DNA from: Trichomonas tenax
Lineage: Eukaryota > Parabasalia > Trichomonadida > Trichomonadidae
Direction: 5' to 3'
NCBI GenBank assembly: GCA_023091735.1
Contig: JALKBU010000540.1
Coordinates: 1-34,401 of the forward strand
Length of the DNA: 34,401 bases
Shown here: positions 9,347 to 17,300 of the stretch, piece after piece
How positions within the stretch are numbered: the first letter of the stretch is position 1
Layout: each line of letters starts with the position of its first letter
Translations under genes and position numbers: made by a program
The notes under the pieces: generated by a model
What the model was told of the DNA's origin: nothing
Seen by the model: the letters and a program-made list of their open reading frames with translations, nothing else
The model's database searches: none

Positions 9347-10045
9347 ATGGATCTCGAGTTGAACATTGCAGGGAACGCGAAAAACGTTGGATCGATGATC
9401 GCGAACAACACTCTCTTCGATGTCTATGATGACTTCGAAACTCTTGTCTCTATTTTGCAAGCAGCAGAAGTTAATCCAGACCAAACTTGTTACGTCATCT
9501 CATAAAGCATGAAACATTACGACATCGATCATCGGTTTTGCATTTTCCGGTCTCTTAACGTTGTCTTCAAAGATAAAACACTAAATTTCAAACTGATCAA
9601 CGAAATTCGGCGATGTCTGAGCTGCAGCATTCCGAATCACATTCTTGATTTCCTGCTAGACTGCAGCAGTCAGAACGCGCATATCACAAATCTTAACAAA
9701 GAAAACGAATCATCGAATCAAAATTCAGTTTCAGTTCAAACATCTTTTAACGATTCCTCGCACTTACAAAACACCGAATCTGGCAAAGTTAAAGATTCCA
9801 ACAATAATTTATCACAGTCCACAGCAAATAAAACAGCAATCAATGCAAACGAATTCAAGGAAAAGTTTGGAATCACAGACTTTGACAGTGCCTACAATTT
9901 CTTTTGCAATCTTTCAGAAAAGAATGATACCGCAACAATCAGATTGGCATGTGAACTTGGAATTTCTGAAATGGCAGATTATTATAAATGCACAATTCTT
10001 CTAAAAGCATCAAACACAGGGAATCTTCGTTTGCATACATCATAA
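9347..10045 (+). pseudogene. Truncated trichomonad ankyrin-repeat family gene with an in-frame stop
   Basis: Read in one frame from the ATG at 9347: an N-terminal segment (MDLELNIAGN...) hits a TAA at 9503-9505 and continues in the same frame from 9509 (MKHYDIDHRF...). The text resembles the N-terminal helical module found before ankyrin repeats in large trichomonad families; the stretch ending CTILLKASNTGNLRL (about 10000-10029) looks like the very start of the first ankyrin repeat. Immediately after, the frame runs into unrelated sequence and stops at 10043-10045. From 10030 onward the opposite strand encodes a BspA-like fragment, so the ankyrin array has been lost by rearrangement. A Ser/Asn/Gln-rich linker lies at about 9700-9840. 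A shorter protein from 9509 could still be made, but family comparison suggests a broken copy. The family match is from memory and needs a search. Confidence 0.6.
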
Positions 10046-10214
10046 TCAATATTCAAGAGAGAACCTTGGAAAATGACTTTCTTGAGTGCAATGCTGTTCC
10101 AGAACAGTTTGAAAGGAATATCGCCAACAGATGGAGGAAAACGAACTTCTGTGAGTGCACGGCAATCCATGAAAACACTGCCCTCAATTTCAGTGACATC
10201 AAAAAAGAAAATTT
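10030..10214 (-). pseudogene. Fragment of a BspA-like leucine-rich repeat protein
   Basis: On the minus strand a frame open from about 10214 reads ...VTEIEGSVFMDCRALTE, VRFPPSVGDIPFKLFW, then ALKKVIFQGSLLNI. This is the typical TpLRR/BspA rhythm (xxAFxxCxxLxxVxFPxSV...IxxxxFxxCxxLxxVxF). Intact members are long surface or secreted proteins with many repeats; here fewer than three repeats remain. The frame is bounded by a stop at about 10215-10217 and by the junction with the ankyrin relic near 10030. Both halves look like remnants of multigene families joined head-on. Confidence 0.6.
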
Positions 10215-10317
10215 AGGGGAAAAATATGTCGAATAAATTTGCTTACTTGACAAAAGAACAGTGGAAAAATTTCCATATCAAAACAGTAGTTATATATGGA
10301 TGCAGCCGCGGAAAAAA

Positions 10318-10397
10318 TAAAAATGGTCATTTTTGTTTTGCGTGTCAACTAGTCATGTTGTAAAGTGTCAGATTGTCTGATTTTCTGAATTGAAAAA
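10318..10397 (+). repeat. Left terminal inverted repeat of the hairpin element
   Basis: The core GTTTTGCGTGTCAACTAGTC (10335-10354) and GTTGTAAAGTGTCAGAT (10357-10373) match the reverse complement of 11438-11489 with about four differences and a small gap. The 17-bp segment GTTGTAAAGTGTCAGAT is identical in both ends. Outer AAAAATG and inner GAAAAA also pair up. Confidence 0.75.
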
Positions 10398-10433
10398 TAG
10401 TTAAAAAAAAAAAAAAACGATAAAAAAATCCAT

Positions 10434-10465
10434 TTTGTCAAGTAAAATATTATTTGCCAAATAAA
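10434..10465 (-). promoter_or_regulatory. Pair of promoter-like motifs, minus orientation
   Basis: TTTGTCAAGTAAA (10434-10446) and TTTGCCAAATAAA (10453-10465) are minus-strand versions of the recurring TTTACATGTCAAA-type motif and match the pairs upstream of the phosphatase gene (20056-20068) and the DUF3447 gene (27750-27783). They lie inside the left edge of the inverted-repeat element and point toward the BspA-like fragment. They may be a leftover promoter or a part of the element. Confidence 0.4.
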
Positions 10466-10524
10466 AAATAGTTGTCAGATTCAAAATTAGAGGGGGAGTA
10501 TTCAAATTTGAAATCTAAAAAAGC

Positions 10525-10604
10525 GTGCTTTTCGTCCATTTCTGCTGTGTGCAACTACACCACACTATATGGCTGCGCACAGCAGAAAACATGTAGGAAA
10601 AGCA
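10525..10604. repeat. Hairpin A1
   Basis: The inner stem TCTGCTGTGTGC (10541-10552) pairs with GCGCACAGCAGA (10575-10586) with one G-T pair. An outer GCTTTTC (10527-10533) pairs with GAAAAGC (10597-10603). The loop carries AACTACACCACAC, conserved among type A. Confidence 0.75.
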
Positions 10605-10648
10605 TTTTTTCGAAATCGATTGAAAATTGAAGTTATTTCGACGCAGAC

Positions 10649-10733
10649 CGAGATCCATCGTTTCTTTAGCAAGTAAATCCTTAGCATCACATGAAGCAAA
10701 GGCAATCACCTGCTAAAAAAGCAAGGGATCTCG
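10649..10733. repeat. Hairpin B1
   Basis: CGAGATCC (10649-10656) pairs perfectly with GGATCTCG (10726-10733). CGTTTCTTTAGCA (10659-10671) pairs with TGCTAAAAAAGCA (10711-10723) with few mismatches. The outer stem differs in sequence from B2 and B3 but occupies the same place. Confidence 0.7.
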
Positions 10734-10782
10734 TGTTTTTTTGCCGAGATAGCTTCGATTCACAAAAATATTTTGCTATTCG

Positions 10783-10846
10783 GCCATCTTTGATTCTGTG
10801 TGCATCAACTACACATATGATAGCTGCACAGAGTATCAAAGATGTC
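10783..10846. repeat. Hairpin A2
   Basis: CATCTTTGAT (10785-10794) pairs perfectly with ATCAAAGATG (10835-10844). The inner TCTGTGTGCA pairs with TGCACAGAG apart from two mismatches. The loop TCAACTACACATATGATAGC resembles A1 and A3, but the outer stem sequence is entirely different. Confidence 0.72.
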
Positions 10847-10896
10847 CAAAAAGCAGAGCTTAAAAAAATAAATCGACATAATTTCGACAAAAGCCG

Positions 10897-10977
10897 ATGT
10901 TTTTCGTTTTTTTAGCTAGTGAATCCTTAGGGTTACATAGATCCCAGATATTCACCAGCTAAAGAAGCGAAAAACAC
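10897..10977. repeat. Hairpin B2, central unit of the array
   Basis: A 26-bp stem: 10899-10924 (GTTTTTCG, then TTTTTTTAGCT, then AGTGAAT) pairs with 10950-10975 (ATTCACC, AGCTAAAGAAG, CGAAAAAC) with one mismatch and two G-T pairs. GGG and CCC extend pairing into the 25-nt loop. Confidence 0.8.
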
Positions 10978-11016
10978 GGTTTTATTATCGATTTAGAAAT
11001 AGAAATAAAAATAAAT

Positions 11017-11100
11017 GTGCTTTTCATTCATTTTTGCTGCTGTGTGCAACTGTACCACACAATGTGGCTGCGTTCAGCCGCAAAAATGGACGAAAAGCAC
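11017..11100. repeat. Hairpin A3
   Basis: The 5' arm at 11017-11037 (starts GTGCTTTTC) pairs over 21 bp with 11080-11100 (ends GAAAAGCAC), with one mismatch and one G-T pair. The loop contains AACTGTACCACAC followed by AATGTGGCTG, so CCACAC and GTGG can form a nested stem. Confidence 0.8.
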
Positions 11101-11138
11101 GCTTTTTTTATTTGAAATTATATGCGAGGACAAAGTTA

Positions 11139-11219
11139 TGTTTTTCGCTTCTTTAACTGGTGAATGTCTGAAATATATGAATCCATAAGGCATCATCAGC
11201 TAAAGAAGCGAAAAATGTC
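11139..11219. repeat. Hairpin B3
   Basis: A 23-bp stem: 11141-11163 (TTTTTCGCTTCTTTAACTGG, then TGA) pairs with 11193-11215 (TCATCAGCTAAAGAAGCG, then AAAAA) with one mismatch and one G-T pair. Confidence 0.8.
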
Positions 11220-11263
11220 AGCTTTTTTCGAAATTACTTCGATGCACAACTTTCTTTTTGAAA

Positions 11264-11337
11264 GTGCTTTTCATCCATTTCTGCTGCCATGCAGTGTGGT
11301 ATAGTTGCATGCAGCAGCAAAAATGGACTAAAAACAC
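11264..11337. repeat. Hairpin A4, in inverted orientation
   Basis: Arms at 11264-11292 and 11307-11337 pair over about 28 bp with a few mismatches and a 2-nt bulge. The loop AGTGTGGTATAGTT is the reverse complement of the type A loop (AACTATACCACACT), so this unit is flipped relative to A1 and A3. Confidence 0.78.
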
Positions 11338-11432
11338 CAATATAATGTAATTTATTTCTCTCACATTAAATTCAAATAGATATTCACCCTTTATTAATTT
11401 TTTTTACATTTTTCACTTTACATCATATGTCG

Positions 11433-11506
11433 CTTTTTCAAAATCTGATAATCTGACACTTTACAACGTGACTCGTTGATACGCAAAACATTTTTGGTTC
11501 ATTTTT
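11433..11506 (-). repeat. Right terminal inverted repeat of the hairpin element
   Basis: The reverse complement of 11451-11489 reads GTTTTGCGTATCAACGAGTC, then ACGTTGTAAAGTGTCAGAT, matching the left end at 10335-10373 almost throughout. The end word AAAAATG pairs with 10318-10325 after a one-base gap. The segment outside it (to about 11565) carries another GACCATTTTTG word related to the left flank. Confidence 0.75.
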
Positions 11507-11815
11507 GATGAAAAATCGACCCAAAATCAATAAAAACAGACCATTTTTGAAATAAGCGACTCTTATAAAAAACCATCATTTTTGAGTAATTTCATGGGAA
11601 AATCAATGAAAAATGCATGAAAATCATTAATGAAAAATCATACATATTTAGACTCCACCATATACTAGTAAAAAATATGATTTATTTAGAAACCAACTTA
11701 TTTTTATGACAATCTGTCATGTAATGGGGCAAAACCGTTTTCATTACCCTCTGCGAATGTATATAACATAGGAGTATGTTGTCACTTTTATTTAAAAAAT
11801 TAGACGTTTAATCGA
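11507..11815. other. AT-rich spacer right of the hairpin element
   Basis: Contains repeated ATGAAAAAT words (11505-11640) resembling short degenerate repeats; otherwise no gene, RNA or clear repeat. Confidence 0.35.
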
Positions 11816-12847
11816 TTAATGAATTCTTTTCAGTTCTTTTATACGAGATTGATTGACACCTTCATTACGAGGATACGTGTATAATGAATCATAATAAATG
11901 GACTCATTATACACGTACTTAGCCCGATTGATGACTTCCCTTAGGATTTCTTGTTGAAACTCAGGAGTTGCCATGGAATACCTATCACACATGAATATCT
12001 TCTTGAAGAAAAATGGATGTTCATGGTGTGTGAGTTGAATTTCCAAGGATCTGAAAGGGTGTGGGAAATTGTGCTTATTTTTCAATTTATAGACAATAGT
12101 GTATATTAATGCACGTCTTTGAGCAAGACTGAATACATAATTGACGCTTTCAGCAACCGTGAATGCTCGAGTCATTTTGATGAAATCGTTTGCCCATTGT
12201 TTCATTTCAGGAATGTCGTGAATGATAATGAGCAAGAGAATTTCATTGATACGTGCAGCAACTTCATCAAGGACCTCGATACTCATTACATCTAACATAA
12301 AAAAGTCCAAATCAAACTTTTGAAGTGGAGATGATATGCGAATCTCATGAAGAGCTACCGCATTACCCTATGTAAGCACGTCTGGTATGAGATGTGGATT
12401 GTTGTAATAGAAATTGAGCTTATAAAAATCGGAATCAGAAATGTAATCGTTTGGATTCATTTGAAGAGCTGGGAGCTCCATGTATGAACTCAACTCATCT
12501 TGTACAACTTCTCTGAACTTCTTTGGAATGAGTGTATCAATGGCTGCACTGATATTACGCAAATCAGTCCTGAAACTGATTCCAAGCTTGCGTGTTGCCG
12601 CAAAAGCTGTATTGACATAATTAAGCACATTGACTAAATGATTCTTTTTAATGGAGCACAGTGCAATCATGTAATTGAAAACGTGATACCAAAACTCTTC
12701 CTGTAATGCCAACGTTTTTATGATACTTAGCATGGCATCAGGGAGGAAGAGTAGCTCTTTGCCATCAACTGTACCCAATGGAACTTGACCAGCGTCAAAT
12801 TCATCAAGTTACTCTCGTTCGAGACAGTAAGTCGGAAGATTTAATTT
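11816..12847 (-). pseudogene. Gene remnant of an unrecognised helical protein, broken by in-frame stops
   Basis: A continuous minus-strand frame runs from about 12847 to the TAA at 11816, interrupted by TAA at 12809-12811 and TAG at 12368-12370 with no frame change. The pieces (LPTYCLERE; then 136 codons from about 12778 containing ELLFLPDAMLSIIKTLALQE; then about 183 codons ending RIKELKRIH) have normal protein composition across both stops, which argues that they once formed one protein of at least 340 aa. I do not recognise the family; the text is alpha-helical without membrane segments. The 12778 start used by an automatic frame is TTG. Just upstream on the gene strand, ATAACTAACTACAG (12854-12867) resembles a trichomonad 3' splice signal, so an upstream exon may have existed. 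Confidence 0.6.
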
Positions 12848-12867
12848 TACCTGCTGTAGTTAGTTAT

Positions 12868-13774
12868 AAACAGTGGATTATGAAATACCACTAGGTATGA
12901 AATGGAGGGGGTACGTTATTACAAAATCAAAATGCAAAAAAATCCTTATAACAAAGATCGTGCTAAAATTTGTGATCTTCTCATTAAATCTGGAGTGGTT
13001 TAATTTGAACAATTTTTTAAATAAAAAACAATTTTATTAAATAATATTTCTATTTGAATCTCAAACAAATTTATATATTCAAGATCAGTTTTTGTATCTT
13101 CGTCATCTTCCACTGTTTGAACATATCATTTCTTTCTCTTTACAATGAACTTAAAAATGAAAATGAAATTTGCAACTGATATAATTATATATATATATTT
13201 TTGTGAAACTCGTTGATCTTCTCATTAATTGTGGAGTAACTCAATTTTGTCCTTTATGTCACGAAACAAAATCAAATTTGCTTTCATTCGCTGCTAAATC
13301 TGCATCTATTATCATAACTTTAAAAATCGATGATGTGAAAATTGAGATTTCGCGCTATTGAAAGATTTGGAGTTCAGTAATAGCGCGGATGATCAGGAAA
13401 TGTCACAAGGAAGACACTATTTCGGTATCAAGTAAAGTGATTACAAATATTGAGAATAATTTGAATGTTGTCATTATTATGTTTTCAAGCTTAAAATGTA
13501 CATAAATTATGACAAATTCCAATCCGCATAAAGTCATTATATGTTCGCCAAAGAGTACATTGTTGATAGAATTACACGATATTAAGAATTTTTATATCTG
13601 ATAAAGATATTTTTAAAATTTAATTTGATTTTCTAGACAAATGTTTTACTATAATATAATATTCACATTGTTATAGCGATAATATGTGAATGTGTCTTTG
13701 TATCTCTCCTACATTGATAGAATGAAGAATCTTTATGATATGAAAGTGACACATTAAAAAAGGACAAAATCTTC
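12868..13774. other. Gene-free region with possible decayed repeat
   Basis: Two related words about 240 bp apart on the plus strand, GATCTTCTCATTAAATCTGG (from about 12978) and GATCTTCTCATTAATTGTGG (from about 13216), translate to DLLIKSGV and DLLINCGV. These look like ankyrin-type helices, so this may be a decayed ankyrin-family gene. Frames around both are broken. An inverted repeat, CGCGCTATT / AATAGCGCG, lies at 13351-13387. Confidence 0.35.
13351..13387. repeat. 9-bp perfect inverted repeat with 19-nt loop
   Basis: CGCGCTATT (13351-13359) and AATAGCGCG (13379-13387). It stands out because its stem is GC-rich in AT-rich DNA. It might be a terminator-like or protein-binding site; there is no adjacent intact gene. 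Confidence 0.5.
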
Positions 13775-14301
13775 TCACATTGGATGTAGATATGTGATTA
13801 TATACTCATATTTGTGTGTATTTTGCAATCTCTCAATGCTGTGCAATCGCTTAAATGACAAAGTGCACAAAATTCGACAAAACGCTTCTTCCAAGTCAAT
13901 TTGAGAGTCTTTGAGTACTCTGAAGCACTGATTCATACAATAATGAGCATCGGAAACCATATGGAATGGTTTCAATATCGAAATATTTTTTAAAGCAAAT
14001 TTCATATCTTTCAATAAACACACTGAATAAAGATATTGTAGAAAAATCATATTTTCCGTTGATGTAAACATTCACGATGCAAATATTATCAAAACTCTAT
14101 TCATCCATATTACTATTCAGTGAATTGAAAAAAAAAAACTTTTTTGACGCAAATCTTTGTTTTTAGTAGCTTTGTGATATCACATAAGCATGAATATGAT
14201 ATATTTTTGTGTATTGTGTGAAGAATACACTTTTTAATGCACTCTACAAACTTCAAAAATGTCAAATGATAAAAAAATGACAGTATACAACTATGCTTCA
14301 A
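13775..14301 (-). pseudogene. Possible decayed minus-strand gene, two fragments
   Basis: Two consecutive minus-strand frames (14301-14113, 62 codons; 14071-13775, 98 codons from an ATG) lie in different phases and have rather normal, Cys- and Leu-rich protein composition (for example EEAFCRILCTLSFKRL). No family recognised. They could be remnants of one frameshifted gene or chance frames; the call is tentative. Confidence 0.22.
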
Positions 14302-14368
14302 TCAATGTTCTCCAATTATGTATGTAACTAAAAAAGTGTATTCATAAAACAACAATTAAAAACAATAT

Positions 14369-17300
14369 TTATTCTTTTGTCTTCTTGAAGAAGAACTTTG
14401 GAAGTGCTTTGATAACTGTCCATTTGAGATTCTTCTTTAGCAAAGCAATGATTTGCTGCTTTGTTCCAAATATATCTTCCAAGAACAAACCTGTGAATAC
14501 GAATGGCCTGTTTGTGAATTCAGCGAAAACTGATTCTCTTGGGAATCTTATATTGAGAGAAGCATCAATTTGATTGAACCTGAATATTCTGCAGAAGAAC
14601 AAATTTGCATCATCTTGCTTCGATGCATCAACACTTTGCAATTCAACTGGCTGCGGCGTTGATTCAATTTCTTCTTCATCGAAGTCTAAAACGTGCATGT
14701 CATCAGTGCTCTTGAAGAACTCAATAATCTCGAGGAAGAAAGCAATATCGATAGAAATCAAGAATGGCGCCATTGTCACATCAATTCTGTCGAAGACAGG
14801 GCATCTCATCAATGGCCTTGTTTGATTAAGAACGAAGTTGAAAATTGGCTGAAGACCTTCATTAGATTTGAAGATTGTATGGAATGCATCAATAGCTTCA
14901 TTCCTTTCAGCATCAATCTTTCTAAATGACACCTTGAAGGCTTCAGACATATCTTCGAATCTCTTTGCATCCATACTGATTCCTTGAACTTTCGCCGTGA
15001 TCAATGGCGATCTTGTCTGTCGCAATAATACAACATCGAGGCACTCAAGAGTCAACAAAATCATGAATTCGATCTGCGGCTTCTCTTGCGTGTCTTGTTC
15101 ATTGCCGGTTGTGTTAAATTGCTTCAAGTACTGCCTTATTCGCTTTATGATTGGAAGGTAGAATTCGATATCTTCCTGAGAAATGGATAACTCAATCTTA
15201 TTGATTGTGCACGCAATGATCGCTCTATTTGTCGCCAATGCAGTGCAAAGTTGCGGCTCTTTGATTGTGACAAGCGTTATATTTTGTGGAGCTTTGACTG
15301 TGCACTCAGTGAAAGCGAATGTCATCATTCCGAGCATTGCTTCATTCACTCTCTTTTCGATGATGAGGACTGAGATATTGATGGCCATCAGTTCCTCTGT
15401 ATTATGAATGATCTTGAAATCGATCTTATTGACTAAAACAGTCATTATTGTTTGACTGAAATAATGGAACAATTCTTCGACAGAGTTGATACTCTGCAAT
15501 GTTGTGATTTGCTTCTTTGGATGAAACTTTAACGGCAACTGCTTGATTTGCATGATGCAATCGAGATATGCATCAATGGAAATATCCTTTAAGTTGACTT
15601 GCATAACACCTTTGTTTCTTTCAACATTGAGATTGTTGATGTGTATTTGCATGATGTTTCTCATGTTATATGTGCACGTGATGATGAAATCATTCGATGT
15701 GATGCTCATACTCTTAGGAAGACTCTCATTGGACATTACTCTCAATGGATCACCGTGCATCTTAACGACAAGTGAGCCATTCATCATTCTCAGCAATAGC
15801 GGAGGTAATGTAATATTGGCATCAGTAAAACCGTAAAGTGGGAATGGAACAAACCTGATAACGAAAAGCGGCGGTTTGATGAACTTCTCTAAACTCATTC
15901 TTGGCGCAGCTCTATCTAAAACAATCTGGAGAACATCCATGTCTATAATGCCCATCTGCTCGCTGAATGTTTCTGTAACATGAATGGAGAATTTGTCTGT
16001 TCTCCACTTTTCGTATGGATCATAGTTCTCGTTCTGCATGACTGAGCTATCGATCGGAATGAAAATTGGTCTGCGTTCGTCCTTAGGCATGTTTGCATTA
16101 TGCGTTCCCCAGCGGATTGTGACTCTTGGCTGGAATAGTGTGCAAAATGCCTGTGGACCGAATTGATTTGTGAAAAATATCATGAAATCACTTCCATTCA
16201 AAGAATATTTATCACCGTCGAATTGCAGTGATGTGTTATGATAACTAAATATATACAAAGGTTCTCCGTATGGATCAACAGGATCATTAAATCCATAAGA
16301 GATGTCTTTGCACTTCAAATCAACTTTCCAGCGTGTTCTGAATCTCGTGTGATCAATGAATTGCAGCCATTTGAATTTATAATGTCTCTGTCTGAATATT
16401 CTACTTGCGAGTTTGAAATCTTGGCACCACTGGAAGAATGCAAGGCCCCAGTGGCCATAGAGCTTCTCTGCTGTCATTGCTACATCGAGGAAGACGACAT
16501 TACGCGATGAGACCATTGGAATCTGGAATTTGCTTTGTCCTTCATCACATGAAATGTTGAATATGAAATATTCAGAAGCTTTTGTCGAATTATGATAAGT
16601 TGTGAAGAAATGGCCTTTAGATTCTAGATTTGTGCCACTATAAACAACACCAAACTCGGGAACCTTCCATGCAACATATCCGCAAGTTCCATAATATGGA
16701 GCACCGCTTATTCGTCCAATTTCATCTCCTGTAACTTCATCGCAAATGTTCTTGATTTTGTCGATGGCGGCTTTGCGATTTGGAATGCTGAAACCATTGA
16801 TTCCACACTCTAAATTCTTGATTTCAACAGTGAACCAGTCTGTTTCTACTTTATTATCGATCTCTTTGAGAAGGTCTTTGTATAATTTAAGGAATAACTG
16901 CTTTGATTCGTAATCGAATTTGTCCGAATTGAATTTATTTGGATTTTGCGATTGAATGATTTGCAATGCCTTTTCCTGTCTGATTCTAAGATCTTCTTGT
17001 GCTGCAGAACGAGCTTCGTTGGCTTTCTGGATCTCAATAGTAAGTTTTGGACGCTTATATCTAATAAGGCCTTCATTCAACTGGAATGAAAATATAGATC
17101 TCGTTGGCGGTAAATGTCCGCGTGTTTCCCATGTTCCTCCTCTAAAGTTGCTCTGAAGGAACCTGAAAATGCCAAACAACTCTTGGAAATACGTAGTCTC
17201 GGCGAAATCATCGGAAAGAATCAATTCAATGTATGAAGCTTTCACGTCCATTCTTGGTGGCTCTATTCTCATCGAGATCTTCGTTCCCAAGCAAAAAGGA

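Larger units (their letters stand above)
10318..11506. mobile_element. About 1.2-kb inverted-repeat element holding an array of seven alternating hairpins
   Basis: Imperfect terminal inverted repeats (about 10318-10397 and 11433-11506) enclose seven hairpins in the order A-B-A-B-A-B-A. Hairpin centres lie near 10565, 10691, 10814, 10937, 11059, 11179 and 11301, so spacing is 120-126 bp throughout. A and B are different hairpin families. The spacers share words such as TTATTTCGACGCA and TTACTTCGATGCA. The direct repeat ATTTTT at 10329-10334 and 11490-11495 could be a target-site duplication if the inner ends are the true termini, but it is weak in AT-rich DNA. Frames of about 65-75 codons within the array arise from the palindromes and show no protein features. 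It could be a non-autonomous foldback or MITE-like transposon, a structured-RNA or small-RNA locus, or a DNA-binding array. No transposase is present in the window. Confidence 0.7.

Noticed and set aside
9347..10045. Calling the plus frame from 9509 an intact 178-codon gene
   Set aside because: The same frame continues upstream across a single TAA with family-like text, and the 3' end runs into an unrelated antisense fragment, so a truncated pseudogene fits better.
10515..10915. Frames of 64-74 codons inside the hairpin array on both strands
   Set aside because: They arise from palindromic stems, have no protein-like features and overlap one another on opposite strands.
10525..11337. Reading the hairpin array as a CRISPR array
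   Set aside because: The organism is eukaryotic, the units are long hairpins of two families with similar spacers, not short identical repeats with unique spacers, and no cas genes occur.
11816..12847. Stop-codon reassignment or readthrough to join the two large frames
   Set aside because: Both TAA and TAG interrupt the frame here, while many intact genes in the window end normally with TAA, TAG or TGA; a pseudogene is simpler.
14113..14180. Similarity of this stretch (GACGCAAATC, TTTTAGTAGC, ATCACATAAGCA) to hairpin B1 and its spacer
   Set aside because: Only scattered word matches and no matching hairpin arm could be found, so a solo unit is not supported.
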